Shown here: positions 1 through 6,817 of the stretch, piece by piece
How the letters are laid out: each line of letters starts with the position of its first letter
How positions within the stretch are numbered: the stretch's first letter is position 1
Source of the DNA: Actinobacteria bacterium UBA3012
Lineage (GTDB): Bacteria; Actinomycetota; Actinomycetes; Nanopelagicales; Nanopelagicaceae
DNA length: 11,785 nucleotides
Assembly: GCA_002346305.1 (NCBI GenBank)
Contig: DDZI01000004.1
Location: 4,745-16,529, forward strand
Reading direction: 5' to 3'
The notes under the pieces: generated by a model
Database searches by the model: none
Told to the model about the DNA's origin: nothing
What the model saw: the letters and a program-made list of their open reading frames with translations, nothing else
Program-made: the position numbers and the translations under genes

Positions 1-176
1 AAATACTCTTTGATGTCTTTGATCTGCGGCCGGCTGCAATTGTTCGTGATCTAAACTTACTGCGCCCGATTTATCGCAAAACCAGTAGCTATGGTCATTT
101 TGGACGCGAACTACCAGAATTTGCCTGGGAACAAACCAATAGAGCAACGGAGTTACGTAGCGCTTTAGGAATGTGA
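1..176 (+). CDS. metK: S-adenosylmethionine synthetase, C-terminal end (partial)
   Basis: The left edge of the window cuts this gene, leaving the last 57 complete codons (frame starting at base 3) and a TGA stop. The enzyme makes S-adenosylmethionine from methionine and ATP in the cytoplasm. The visible part contains the conserved C-terminal stretch DLRPAAIVRDLNLLRPIY followed by YGHFGRE and an F-x-WE motif, which are hallmarks of the MetK C-terminal domain. The stop lies 7 nt before the priA start, so the two are probably co-transcribed. metK next to priA is a common actinobacterial arrangement. The catalytic ATP and methionine sites lie outside the window, so integrity of the whole gene cannot be judged. 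Confidence 0.93.
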   Translation, partial: ILFDVFDLRPAAIVRDLNLLRPIYRKTSSYGHFGRELPEFAWEQTNRATELRSALGM

Positions 177-183
177 GTAACAG

Positions 184-2124
184 GTGGCGCAAGTACCAAA
201 AGCTTTAACCTTAGTCAGGCAAAGAGCGCCAAAAATACCGGGCAAACCGGCAACAAATTCTCCAATTGCTCGGGTATTGGTTGACACTGGCGTATTTCAT
301 CTAGATCAAGAATTCGATTTTCTAGTACCTGAGGAGTTGTCGGAGATTGCGACACCTGGTGTATCAATACGAGTGCCTTTTAATGGTAGAAAATGCGACG
401 GATTCATTGTGGGGCGAGCAAATAGTTCTGCTCACGTAGGCCGGATGCAATATATAGATAAAGTTAATCACGAAACGCCATTATTGACCTCCACTGTCTT
501 GAATTTATCGAGAGCGGTGGCTAGAAAGTATGCGGGCAATATCATGGATATACTTCGTTTTGCGATTCCAGTAGCTATCAATTCCACAAAAGAAGTTTTT
601 CCAACTTCTTCCGACGAAAAACCGATCAATAAAGATCTGATTCAACATTATCCGCCGTCATACTTTGATTCGCTTCAAAAAGGCGAAGCTTCGCATGTCG
701 TTTGGACACCGCTTCCTTCCACAGAACCTTTTGAATTGATGGCAGAAATCTGCAAAATTAGAAAAGGAAATATATTAATTTTAGTACCCGATGCAAAAAG
801 TGTTGAAAGGTGTCTGAAGGTTTTCCTAAGTAGTGGAATTGGCAAGAACATTATAACGTGGAGTTCTGAATTAACTAAAAGTCAGCGATACTCGAATTTT
901 TTGCAGATACTAAATGGAAATGTTCAAATTGTTATTGGAGTAAGAGGCGCGGTCTTTTTGCCACTCCAATATCTGTCTCTAATTATTGTCTGGGACGAAG
1001 GAAATGAAAATTATAGTGAAATTAGAACACCAGGTTGGCATGCACGAGAAGTAGCGATAGAACGAACCAGGCAGGAAGGATGCGCACTCATCCTTGGTAG
1101 CTTTTCACCATCTTTACTTTCGACCAAATATACTCTGGCAGGCTGGCTAAAACCTCTACACCCACTTCTAGATGTATTTCGAGAATTTTCGCCAAAATTT
1201 AACGGGATTTCCGAACTAAGTTCACCTGATCAAAGAGGTCGAATTTCCACTAAAGCTTGGAAGACCATACAAAAAGGATTGCAGAGTGGTCCGGTCTTAA
1301 TCCAAGTTCCCTTAAGAGGCTACATTCGATCATTAATCTGTCAAAAGTGTGCCAATCACGCTCGCTGTCCGTGCGGTGGAAAGTTAATAATTGCATCTGC
1401 ACAAAAGAACATTGTTTGTGGACTTTGTGGAGTCTTTCAATCAGATTGGCAGTGCGACTATTGCGCAGGTAAAATTTTTAGACATTCAAATATCGGCGAC
1501 GAGCGAACCCTGGAAGAGATTGGAAAAGCTTTCCCAGGAATCACAATTCGAAGTTCAAATCAAGGATCGATGATCTTAGAGGAGATAACTCAACCTTGCA
1601 TTGTGCTGGCCACTCCAGGGAGTGAGCCGAGAGCCAAGCACGGATACGCGGCGATTGTTTTCCTAGATTCGAGAATTTTCCTGGAGCGAGCCACGGTAAA
1701 TGCTGAAGAACAAGCCAGATTAAATTGGTTTTCGGTTAGTGCCTTAGCAGCAAAGAACGCTGAAGTCTTCTTAGATGTAGTAGCCACCGATCCAAATTTT
1801 CAAGCCTTATTAAGATGGGACCCATGGCATAGCGCCAGCCGCGATCTTTTGGAACGTAGTGATTTGCACTTACCTCCTCAATTTAAAGCGGTAAGTGTGA
1901 TTGGCCCTCATGCCGATATCCACAATATGGCTTTGGAGTTCTCCAAAAATTACCAAGTTTCCTCTCTACAGTCGACAGATGACGTTTACCTTTCGAAAAT
2001 CATTTTAAGAGCTTCTGACGAAAATGGACAAGGGTTAGTCGACCATCTTTTGAATTATTGCCGAATTAGAAGTGCCCATGGAATGAGTGCTTTGAAGGTC
2101 CGAGTTGACCCGATTGAACTGTAA
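184..2124 (+). CDS. priA: Primosomal protein N' (PriA), helicase-motif-deficient actinobacterial type
   Basis: PriA recognises stalled forks and D-loops and reloads the replisome. This 646-residue protein keeps the family layout: an N-terminal 3'-DNA-binding domain (about residues 30-78), a helicase-like core, a zinc-binding insert and a C-terminal domain. The core is degenerate. Where the Walker A GxTGSGKT loop should be (about residues 174-180) the sequence reads WTPLPST, and the DEEH Walker B box is replaced by WDEGN (270-274). The flanking motif GVRGAVFLP still aligns. Eight cysteines remain at 386, 389, 395, 397, 412, 415, 424 and 427, so zinc binding is probably kept, although the second pair is C-x-C rather than the usual C-x-x-C. 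Actinobacterial PriA proteins are known to lack helicase motifs, so the likely role is structural or loading. GTG 184 is the first possible start after an in-frame TAA at 178. No good SD is present; coupling to metK is likely. Confidence 0.93.
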   Translation: MAQVPKALTLVRQRAPKIPGKPATNSPIARVLVDTGVFHLDQEFDFLVPEELSEIATPGVSIRVPFNGRKCDGFIVGRANSSAHVGRMQYIDKVNHETPLLTSTVLNLSRAVARKYAGNIMDILRFAIPVAINSTKEVFPTSSDEKPINKDLIQHYPPSYFDSLQKGEASHVVWTPLPSTEPFELMAEICKIRKGNILILVPDAKSVERCLKVFLSSGIGKNIITWSSELTKSQRYSNFLQILNGNVQIVIGVRGAVFLPLQYLSLIIVWDEGNENYSEIRTPGWHAREVAIERTRQEGCALILGSFSPSLLSTKYTLAGWLKPLHPLLDVFREFSPKFNGISELSSPDQRGRISTKAWKTIQKGLQSGPVLIQVPLRGYIRSLICQKCANHARCPCGGKLIIASAQKNIVCGLCGVFQSDWQCDYCAGKIFRHSNIGDERTLEEIGKAFPGITIRSSNQGSMILEEITQPCIVLATPGSEPRAKHGYAAIVFLDSRIFLERATVNAEEQARLNWFSVSALAAKNAEVFLDVVATDPNFQALLRWDPWHSASRDLLERSDLHLPPQFKAVSVIGPHADIHNMALEFSKNYQVSSLQSTDDVYLSKIILRASDENGQGLVDHLLNYCRIRSAHGMSALKVRVDPIEL

Positions 2125-2127
2125 AAT
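2122..2127 (+). promoter_or_regulatory. Candidate -10 element of a leaderless def promoter
   Basis: TAAAAT fits the actinobacterial -10 consensus TANNNT and ends 6 nt before the GTG start of def, so transcription would begin at or next to the start codon. The first three bases are the priA stop codon. No convincing -35 lies at 16-18 nt; a TTGACC at 2105-2110 is only 11 nt upstream. def has no SD, which agrees with leaderless expression. This is an inference from spacing only. Confidence 0.5.
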
Positions 2128-2133
2128 ACTCTG

Positions 2134-2679
2134 GTGAGTACTCAAGCGATTAGATTTTTCGGGGATCCAGTTCTGGCTACTCCGTCACTTGAGGTTGTGA
2201 GCTTCGACAAGGAGTTGCGAAACCTGGTCAAGGATCTAACGGATACGATGCTTGATGCAGGTGGTGCAGGGTTAGCCGCACCACAAATTGGTGTTTCACT
2301 TAGAGTTTTCACTTGGAACATTGATGAGCAGATCGGTCATTTAATTAATCCTAAATTGCAGTTGAGCGCTGAAGAGCAAGAAGGAGATGAGGGTTGTCTT
2401 TCCTTTCCAGGTCTTACTTATGATTGCAAGAGATCTTTGTCAGTTGTAGCCCAAGGCTTAAATATGCATGGTGAACCAGTTGAAATTGTGGGCAGTGAGT
2501 TAATGGCCCGGTGCATCCAACATGAAACAGATCATTTAGACGGAATTTTGTTTATAGACCGCTTAAGTAAAGAGTTGCGCAAAGAAGCCCTTCGCGAAGT
2601 TAGAGAGTCGGATTGGTTCGGGGTTGCAAATCCGGAAATCCGCATTTCACCGCATCCAACTTTTGGCTTTGGTAGTTAG
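2134..2679 (+). CDS. def: Peptide deformylase
   Basis: This cytoplasmic metallohydrolase removes the N-formyl group from nascent polypeptides. All three family motifs are present in order: GAGLAAPQ (residues 44-51), EGCLS (86-90, with metal-binding Cys88) and QHETDH (129-134, His130 and His134 as metal ligands and Glu131 as catalytic base). The length of 181 residues is normal for the family. The GTG start places the expected N-terminal helix and the conserved GDPVL motif at residues 10-14. The gene sits between priA and fmt, and its TAG stop overlaps the fmt GTG by one base (TAGTG), so def and fmt are almost certainly translated from one message. That pairing is logical because Fmt creates the substrate group that Def removes. 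Confidence 0.97.
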   Translation: MSTQAIRFFGDPVLATPSLEVVSFDKELRNLVKDLTDTMLDAGGAGLAAPQIGVSLRVFTWNIDEQIGHLINPKLQLSAEEQEGDEGCLSFPGLTYDCKRSLSVVAQGLNMHGEPVEIVGSELMARCIQHETDHLDGILFIDRLSKELRKEALREVRESDWFGVANPEIRISPHPTFGFGS

Positions 2680-3599
2680 TGCGAATTTTATTTGCGGGGA
2701 CACCAGAAGTTGGGATTCCTACTTTGGAATGGATTGATTCTTCTGCTCATGATCTTGTTGGAATATTGACGCGCCCAGCCGCTGCCCAAGGTCGAAGTAG
2801 CGCATTGATAGATTCACCTGCCGCACAATTTGCAATGAACAAATCAATCAATCTTTATACTTCACTCGAGGATCTCACTTCAGAAGATCTCCTTTCATCT
2901 ATAGACCTAGTTGTTGTAATCGCATATGGAGCGTTAATCCCTAAAGATATTTTAGAAATTCCAAAGCACGGTTGGATAAATGTCCACTTTTCACTTCTAC
3001 CAAAGTACCGCGGTGCCGCACCAGTGCAGAGAGCGATTTGGAGTGGAGAAAGTAATTCCGGGATCTCAATATTTCAACTGGATGCTGGGATGGACACTGG
3101 TCCCATTTACCTTAAAAAAACAGTTTCGATTGGCGAGGTTCATTCATCTGGCGAGTGTCTAGAGATGATGAGTAAGTTGGTCCCTGACATGCTCGCTGAA
3201 ACGTTAATGAAGATTCAAAATCTGGAAACACCAACACCTCAAGATAATTCTATTTCAACACTGGCACCCAAAATAAACAAGTTGGAGTCGCGAATAAATT
3301 GGAGCGATTCTGCAACGTCGATTAGAAATATGGTTCGAGCGCTGAATCCCTCCCCGCGGGCTAAAAGTACGTTCCGCGATAACGACGTATTTTTCTATGA
3401 AGTAAAAGTAAGCGACGTGAAAAGTGAGAAGGAATCAGGCTCAATCACCTATGAAAATCAGCGTTTATTTGCAGCAACTAATGATTTTGAACTCGAGATT
3501 GTCAAAATTCAAAGTAGCGGAAAAAATATGATGTCAGGTGCTGAGTGGTTCAGAGGGATTCAGGCGAAAGATGATTCATTAGAAATAAGATATGTCTGA
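2679..3599 (+). CDS. fmt: Methionyl-tRNA formyltransferase
   Basis: Fmt transfers the formyl group of 10-formyltetrahydrofolate to initiator Met-tRNA. The N-terminal catalytic domain is clear: RILFAGTPE at the start, the catalytic Asn101 and His103 in INVHFSLLP, the RGAAPVQRAI loop (111-120) and catalytic Asp139 in LDAGMDTGPIY. The C-terminal OB-like tRNA-binding domain begins near residue 205 and includes NPSPRA. At 306 residues it is of normal length. The GTG start overlaps the last base of the def stop, and the gene's 3' end overlaps the rsmB start by 8 nt (ATGTCTGA), so translational coupling on both sides is expected. No SD was seen for the GTG. Confidence 0.97.
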   Translation: MRILFAGTPEVGIPTLEWIDSSAHDLVGILTRPAAAQGRSSALIDSPAAQFAMNKSINLYTSLEDLTSEDLLSSIDLVVVIAYGALIPKDILEIPKHGWINVHFSLLPKYRGAAPVQRAIWSGESNSGISIFQLDAGMDTGPIYLKKTVSIGEVHSSGECLEMMSKLVPDMLAETLMKIQNLETPTPQDNSISTLAPKINKLESRINWSDSATSIRNMVRALNPSPRAKSTFRDNDVFFYEVKVSDVKSEKESGSITYENQRLFAATNDFELEIVKIQSSGKNMMSGAEWFRGIQAKDDSLEIRYV

Positions 3600-4923
3600 C
3601 TCTAACGGGCTCCAATCCCGTAGAGTGGCTTTAAAGGCGCTAATTTCTATTGAACAAGAAAGTAGCTATGCAAATTTATCTTTGCCGAACTTTCTCAGGG
3701 AAAGCGACCTTTCAGTTGCAGATAAAGCGCTCGTGACCGAGATCGTTTACGGTTCTATCCGACTACGTGGAACGTACGACAAAATTATTGATAACGTAAG
3801 TAATAGACCGGTAGAAACTTTAGATCTAGAGGTGCGTGAAATCCTTCGAATGGGCGCACACCAACTACTAAATATGAGGGTTGCCTCTCATGCAGCAGTA
3901 GATACGGCTGTTACTTTAACTAAGCAAGAGATCAATCAGTCGAGTTCAGGGTTTGTAAATGCGATTTTGCGAAAAGTATCTAAATTCGATTTCGATCAAT
4001 GGCTCACTAATTTAGGTTTTACCGACAAATTGGACCAACTTTCAATTCAGTATTCTCATCCAAGATGGATCCTAGAAAGTTATCTCGCAAGGCTCGGGGA
4101 TATCAGTAGAGTCGAGCAAGAATGTATTGCGAACAATAAAAATCCGAAAGTTTGTGTAATCGGATGGCCGAATCAAGCCACTCAAGCCGAACTTCTTGAA
4201 AGTAATAAGGATTTTTCTCCAGCACCATGGGTAGATAGTGGCGTTGAGATATCAGGGGACCCAGGTGATATCCCAGCGATTCAGGGTTTACGTGCCAGCG
4301 TTCAAGATCAAGGATCTTTCTTGGTGAGCAAAGCCTTTATAGACATTCCACTTGATGAGGATGATTTCTGGCTTGATTTGTGCGCCGGACCAGGCGGGAA
4401 AAGCGCACTGCTGGATCGGTGGGCCAAGGAGCGCAATATTGATTTTGTCGCGAATGAGATTTCTCCACATAGAGCCAAACTAATGCAGAGATCTACCGAC
4501 CAAATTGTTTTGAGTGATGGTCTTGTGCCTGCTTTCAGAGAAGAATCTTTTACCCGAATTTTAGTCGATGCACCATGTTCAGGTCTGGGAGCCTTGCGTA
4601 GAAGGCCTGATTCGAGATGGCGTAAGAAAAGTGCTGAGATTAATGAGCTAGTCAGTATTCAAAATGGTTTGCTGGAAAAAGCCAGCCAATTAATCAAAGT
4701 TGGTGGGCTCTTAGGATACGTAACCTGTTCACCACATCCAGCAGAGACAATTGAGAATGTAGAAAAATTTTTGACAAAGCATCTCAATTTCAAAGCAATT
4801 CCGGTGGTTCAATATTTCCCGATCGAGATGGATTTGCAGGATTCAAATTCGGTTCAACTTTGGCCTGGTTTGCATGGAACTGATGGAATGTTCTTGGCGG
4901 TATTCCAAAGAGTCTCGAAGTAG
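3592..4923 (+). CDS. rsmB: 16S rRNA (cytosine967-C5)-methyltransferase RsmB
   Basis: RsmB (Sun/Fmu) methylates C5 of cytosine 967 in 16S rRNA using S-adenosylmethionine. Residues 1-130 form the NusB-like RNA-binding domain (for example EIVYGSIR and FVNAILRKV). Then come the linker with VQDQGS (237-242) and a Rossmann-type methyltransferase domain with the SAM loop DLCAGPGGK (262-270). Motif IV, DAPCSGLGALRR, carries Cys329, and motif VI, YVTCSPHPAE, carries the nucleophile Cys379. Both cysteines of the two-cysteine RNA m5C mechanism are therefore present. The length of 443 residues is typical. The ATG lies inside the fmt 3' end, giving an 8-nt overlap that suggests coupled translation. The fmt-rsmB-rpe order is conserved in many Actinobacteria. 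Confidence 0.96.
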   Translation: MSDSNGLQSRRVALKALISIEQESSYANLSLPNFLRESDLSVADKALVTEIVYGSIRLRGTYDKIIDNVSNRPVETLDLEVREILRMGAHQLLNMRVASHAAVDTAVTLTKQEINQSSSGFVNAILRKVSKFDFDQWLTNLGFTDKLDQLSIQYSHPRWILESYLARLGDISRVEQECIANNKNPKVCVIGWPNQATQAELLESNKDFSPAPWVDSGVEISGDPGDIPAIQGLRASVQDQGSFLVSKAFIDIPLDEDDFWLDLCAGPGGKSALLDRWAKERNIDFVANEISPHRAKLMQRSTDQIVLSDGLVPAFREESFTRILVDAPCSGLGALRRRPDSRWRKKSAEINELVSIQNGLLEKASQLIKVGGLLGYVTCSPHPAETIENVEKFLTKHLNFKAIPVVQYFPIEMDLQDSNSVQLWPGLHGTDGMFLAVFQRVSK

Positions 4924-4926
4924 AAT
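4921..4926 (+). promoter_or_regulatory. Candidate -10 element of a leaderless rpe promoter
   Basis: TAGAAT matches TANNNT and ends 7 nt before the rpe ATG, consistent with transcription starting at the A of the start codon. Its first three bases are the rsmB stop codon TAG. No clear -35 is visible, and rpe lacks an SD. rpe may also be reached by read-through from the upstream genes. Confidence 0.45.
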
Positions 4927-4933
4927 AACCAAT

Positions 4934-5605
4934 ATGCATGTACGAATCACCCCAAGCATCCTTAATGCTGATTTCAATAACCTTTCAAGTGAAATTTCTA
5001 AAGTTGCAGCAGATTCGGATTTAATTCATTTAGACATTATGGACAATATTTTTGTTCCAAATTTTACTTTTGATTTCGATACTGCGGCAAAAATTATTTC
5101 AGAATGCCCGATTCCAGTAGATGCGCATTTGATGGTCGCAAATGTTGATCGAATTGGAGTTGAGTACGCAGAAATTGGCGCCGATAGCGTAACTTTTCAT
5201 ATTGAAGCAAGTGAGAATCCAGAAAAGTTGATCCATGAGATCAAAAAACAGGGCGTAAGAGTCGGAGTTGCGATTAAACCAAACACTTCATTTAACGCCA
5301 TTTCACATTTAATCGACCAGGTAGATATGGTCTTGGTTATGACTGTTGAGCCAGGGTTTGGTGGTCAGAGTTTTATGGAAAATCAAATGGAAAAAGTTGC
5401 TCAAGTGCGCAACGCATTGAAATCCTCTGAACGTGATATTTGGTTACAAGTTGATGGTGGGATTTCGGCTGCAACTATTGAAATAGCCACACGGGCCGGA
5501 GCGGACACCTTTGTGGCGGGATCGGCTGTGTACAAATCTGCTGATCCGGCAGAAATGGTTCGTAAATTGAGATCACTAGCAGTGAATCAACTCAATAATC
5601 CTTAG
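4934..5605 (+). CDS. rpe: Ribulose-phosphate 3-epimerase
   Basis: Rpe interconverts ribulose-5-phosphate and xylulose-5-phosphate in the pentose phosphate pathway. It is a cytoplasmic TIM-barrel metalloenzyme. From the ATG chosen here (223 residues) the family signatures fall at usual places: SILNADF near the N-terminus, HLDIMD with metal ligands His32 and Asp34, DAHLMV with His65, MTVEPGFGGQSF (the phosphate-side loop, 137-148), QVDGGI with catalytic Asp174, and VAGSAVY (195-200). An in-frame ATG at 4874 inside rsmB would add 20 residues outside the family's normal N-terminus and is rejected. The start is 10 nt downstream of the rsmB stop. There is no SD, but a leaderless-type -10 element lies directly upstream. 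Confidence 0.96.
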   Translation: MHVRITPSILNADFNNLSSEISKVAADSDLIHLDIMDNIFVPNFTFDFDTAAKIISECPIPVDAHLMVANVDRIGVEYAEIGADSVTFHIEASENPEKLIHEIKKQGVRVGVAIKPNTSFNAISHLIDQVDMVLVMTVEPGFGGQSFMENQMEKVAQVRNALKSSERDIWLQVDGGISAATIEIATRAGADTFVAGSAVYKSADPAEMVRKLRSLAVNQLNNP

Positions 5606-5646
5606 CAATCTAGGTAAATGGAACGCATCTGTTGTTTAGCCTGCAC

Positions 5647-5652
5647 TATCCT
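5647..5652 (+). promoter_or_regulatory. Candidate -10 element of a leaderless hisE promoter
   Basis: TATCCT (TANNNT) lies in the 54-nt gap between rpe and hisE and ends 7 nt before the hisE GTG. No SD precedes the GTG, which supports a leaderless transcript. The hexamer 17 nt upstream (CGCATC) does not resemble a -35. The rest of the 54-nt gap shows only a weak bulged hairpin near 5600-5614. Confidence 0.5.
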
Positions 5653-5659
5653 TTGAGAT

Positions 5660-5923
5660 GTGAAAACCTTTGAAGAGCTGTGGCGCGAACTTGGGGAAAT
5701 TGCACGAACCCGACCGGCAGGATCAAACACCTCAGAACTCTTAGCTGGGGGAGTCCACTCCATAGGCAAGAAGATTATCGAAGAGGCCGCGGAAGTGTGG
5801 ATGGCCGCAGAGTATGAAAGTGATGAAGATTTAGCGCTAGAGATCAGTCAGTTAATTTATTATTTGCAAGTAATGATGTTGGCTCGCGAAATTGAGATGG
5901 ATGCGGTTTACCAGGAGCTTTAG
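5660..5923 (+). CDS. hisE: Phosphoribosyl-ATP pyrophosphatase
   Basis: HisE hydrolyses phosphoribosyl-ATP to phosphoribosyl-AMP and pyrophosphate, step two of histidine synthesis. The 87-residue all-helical MazG-like protein shows the core motif GKKIIEEAAEVWMAAE (about residues 36-51) with the acidic metal-binding residues. The second half of the metal site, EISQLIYYLQVMMLAR (about 61-76), follows. The Gln in EISQ, where many bacteria have Asp, is usual for actinobacterial HisE as I recall it. The gene stands alone, not fused to HisI as in many proteobacteria. GTG 5660 gives the conserved start KTFEELW. hisG follows after 51 nt, so the two catalyse consecutive reactions from adjacent genes. 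The 3' end runs into a 9-bp tandem repeat. Confidence 0.95.
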   Translation: MKTFEELWRELGEIARTRPAGSNTSELLAGGVHSIGKKIIEEAAEVWMAAEYESDEDLALEISQLIYYLQVMMLAREIEMDAVYQEL

Positions 5924-5939
5924 GAGCTTTAGGATCTTT
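5913..5939 (+). repeat. Three tandem 9-bp units across the hisE stop codon
   Basis: AGGAGCTTT occurs at 5913-5921 and 5922-5930, followed by a one-mismatch copy AGGATCTTT at 5931-5939. Because the unit is a multiple of three, each copy repeats the hisE ending, giving three in-frame stops (TAG 5921, TAG 5930, TAA 5939). It looks like replication slippage that duplicated the gene's terminal codons. Confidence 0.85.
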
Positions 5940-5963
5940 AAAGTGATTAGAGAATTCAAAAAA

Positions 5964-5970
5964 AGGAGGT
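5964..5970 (+). promoter_or_regulatory. Perfect Shine-Dalgarno sequence of hisG
   Basis: AGGAGGT, preceded by an A-run, is fully complementary to the 16S rRNA tail and ends 4 nt before the hisG ATG. It is the only perfect SD in the window and decides the hisG start. A TANNNT hexamer, TAAAGT at 5939-5944, could supply a separate hisG promoter with a leader of about 24 nt; that part is weak. Confidence 0.85.
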
Positions 5971-5974
5971 TGGA

Positions 5975-6817
5975 ATGTTACGTGTAGCGCTTCCCAATAA
6001 AGGTTCTCTGGCTGAGGATTCAATAAAGATCTTGATTGAGGCTGGTTACAAACAACGGACTGACTCACGGGATTTAGTCACTATCGATGAAGTTAATCAA
6101 ATTGAGTTTTATTACTTAAGACCCCGAGATATAGCAATCTATGTTGCCTCAGGGGAGTTGAGTATCGGCATAACCGGTAGGGATCTTTTACTCGATTCTG
6201 GGGTGAAGGCTCAAGAGCTTCTTTCCTTAGGTTTTGGAGAATCAACTTTCCGGTTTGCTATACCCGTTTCTACAAATGGTGAAGATATATCGATATTAAA
6301 TGGAAAAAGAGTTGCCACTTCCTACCCAGGCTTGGTTAAAAAGTATTTAGAAAGCAAATCCATAAAAGCTGATGTAGTCCAACTTGACGGAGCAGTCGAA
6401 AGTGCCGTCAGGTTAGGAGTAGCAGACGCGATCGCGGATGTGGTTTCTACTGGGAATACCCTGCGACAAGCCGGGCTTAAAGTCATTGGTGAATCTATGC
6501 TAGAAAGTGAAGCGGTTTTAATCTCAAGTTCTAAAACAAGTAATGAAATGCAAGTATTGATTCACAGGTTGAATAGTGTGATCATCGCTAGACAATATGT
6601 ATTGATGGATTATGATGTTAAAAGTGAATTGGTAGAAGCGGCATGTGCGTTAACTCCTGGAATCGAATCTCCCACTATTTCGCCATTGAAAGTCGAAGGA
6701 TGGATGGCGATTCGGGCGATGGTAAAGCGTCAAGAAGCACATCGAATTATGGATGATTTGTGGTCTCTAGGTGCAAGAGGAATTCTGGTTACGGATATTC
6801 ACGCTTGTCGTCTTTAA
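5975..6817 (+). CDS. hisG: ATP phosphoribosyltransferase, long regulated form
   Basis: HisG joins ATP and PRPP to give phosphoribosyl-ATP, the committed and feedback-controlled step of histidine synthesis. The 280-residue length marks the long form. The two-lobed catalytic domain spans about residues 1-200, with LRVALPNKGSL at the N-terminus, GITGRDLL (65-72) and the PRPP-binding loop in GVADAIADVVSTGNTL (148-163). A C-terminal HisG_C domain (about 205-280: YVLMDYDV, LTPGIESPTISPL, ARGILVTDIHACRL) is where histidine binds in characterised homologues. No HisZ partner is therefore needed. The start is fixed by an excellent SD. The gene ends convergently with serB, and the two stop codons overlap by 2 nt within the palindrome TTTAAA. 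Confidence 0.97.
   Translation: MLRVALPNKGSLAEDSIKILIEAGYKQRTDSRDLVTIDEVNQIEFYYLRPRDIAIYVASGELSIGITGRDLLLDSGVKAQELLSLGFGESTFRFAIPVSTNGEDISILNGKRVATSYPGLVKKYLESKSIKADVVQLDGAVESAVRLGVADAIADVVSTGNTLRQAGLKVIGESMLESEAVLISSSKTSNEMQVLIHRLNSVIIARQYVLMDYDVKSELVEAACALTPGIESPTISPLKVEGWMAIRAMVKRQEAHRIMDDLWSLGARGILVTDIHACRL

Noticed and set aside
2105..2110. TTGACC as the -35 of the def promoter
   Set aside because: It matches -35 well, but the spacer to TAAAAT is only 11 nt, too short for a normal sigma-70-type promoter.
4874..4933. Upstream in-frame ATG giving a 20-residue N-terminal extension of Rpe
   Set aside because: The extension lies wholly within the rsmB 3' end, does not resemble Rpe, and the family's N-terminus matches the ATG at 4934.
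5600..5614. Small hairpin after the rpe stop as a terminator
   Set aside because: The stem is five pairs with a bulge and is not followed by a T-run.
5840..5870. Gln instead of Asp in the HisE motif EISQLIYY as a damaged active site
   Set aside because: From memory of the family, EISQLLY is the usual actinobacterial form, and the other acidic residues are intact.
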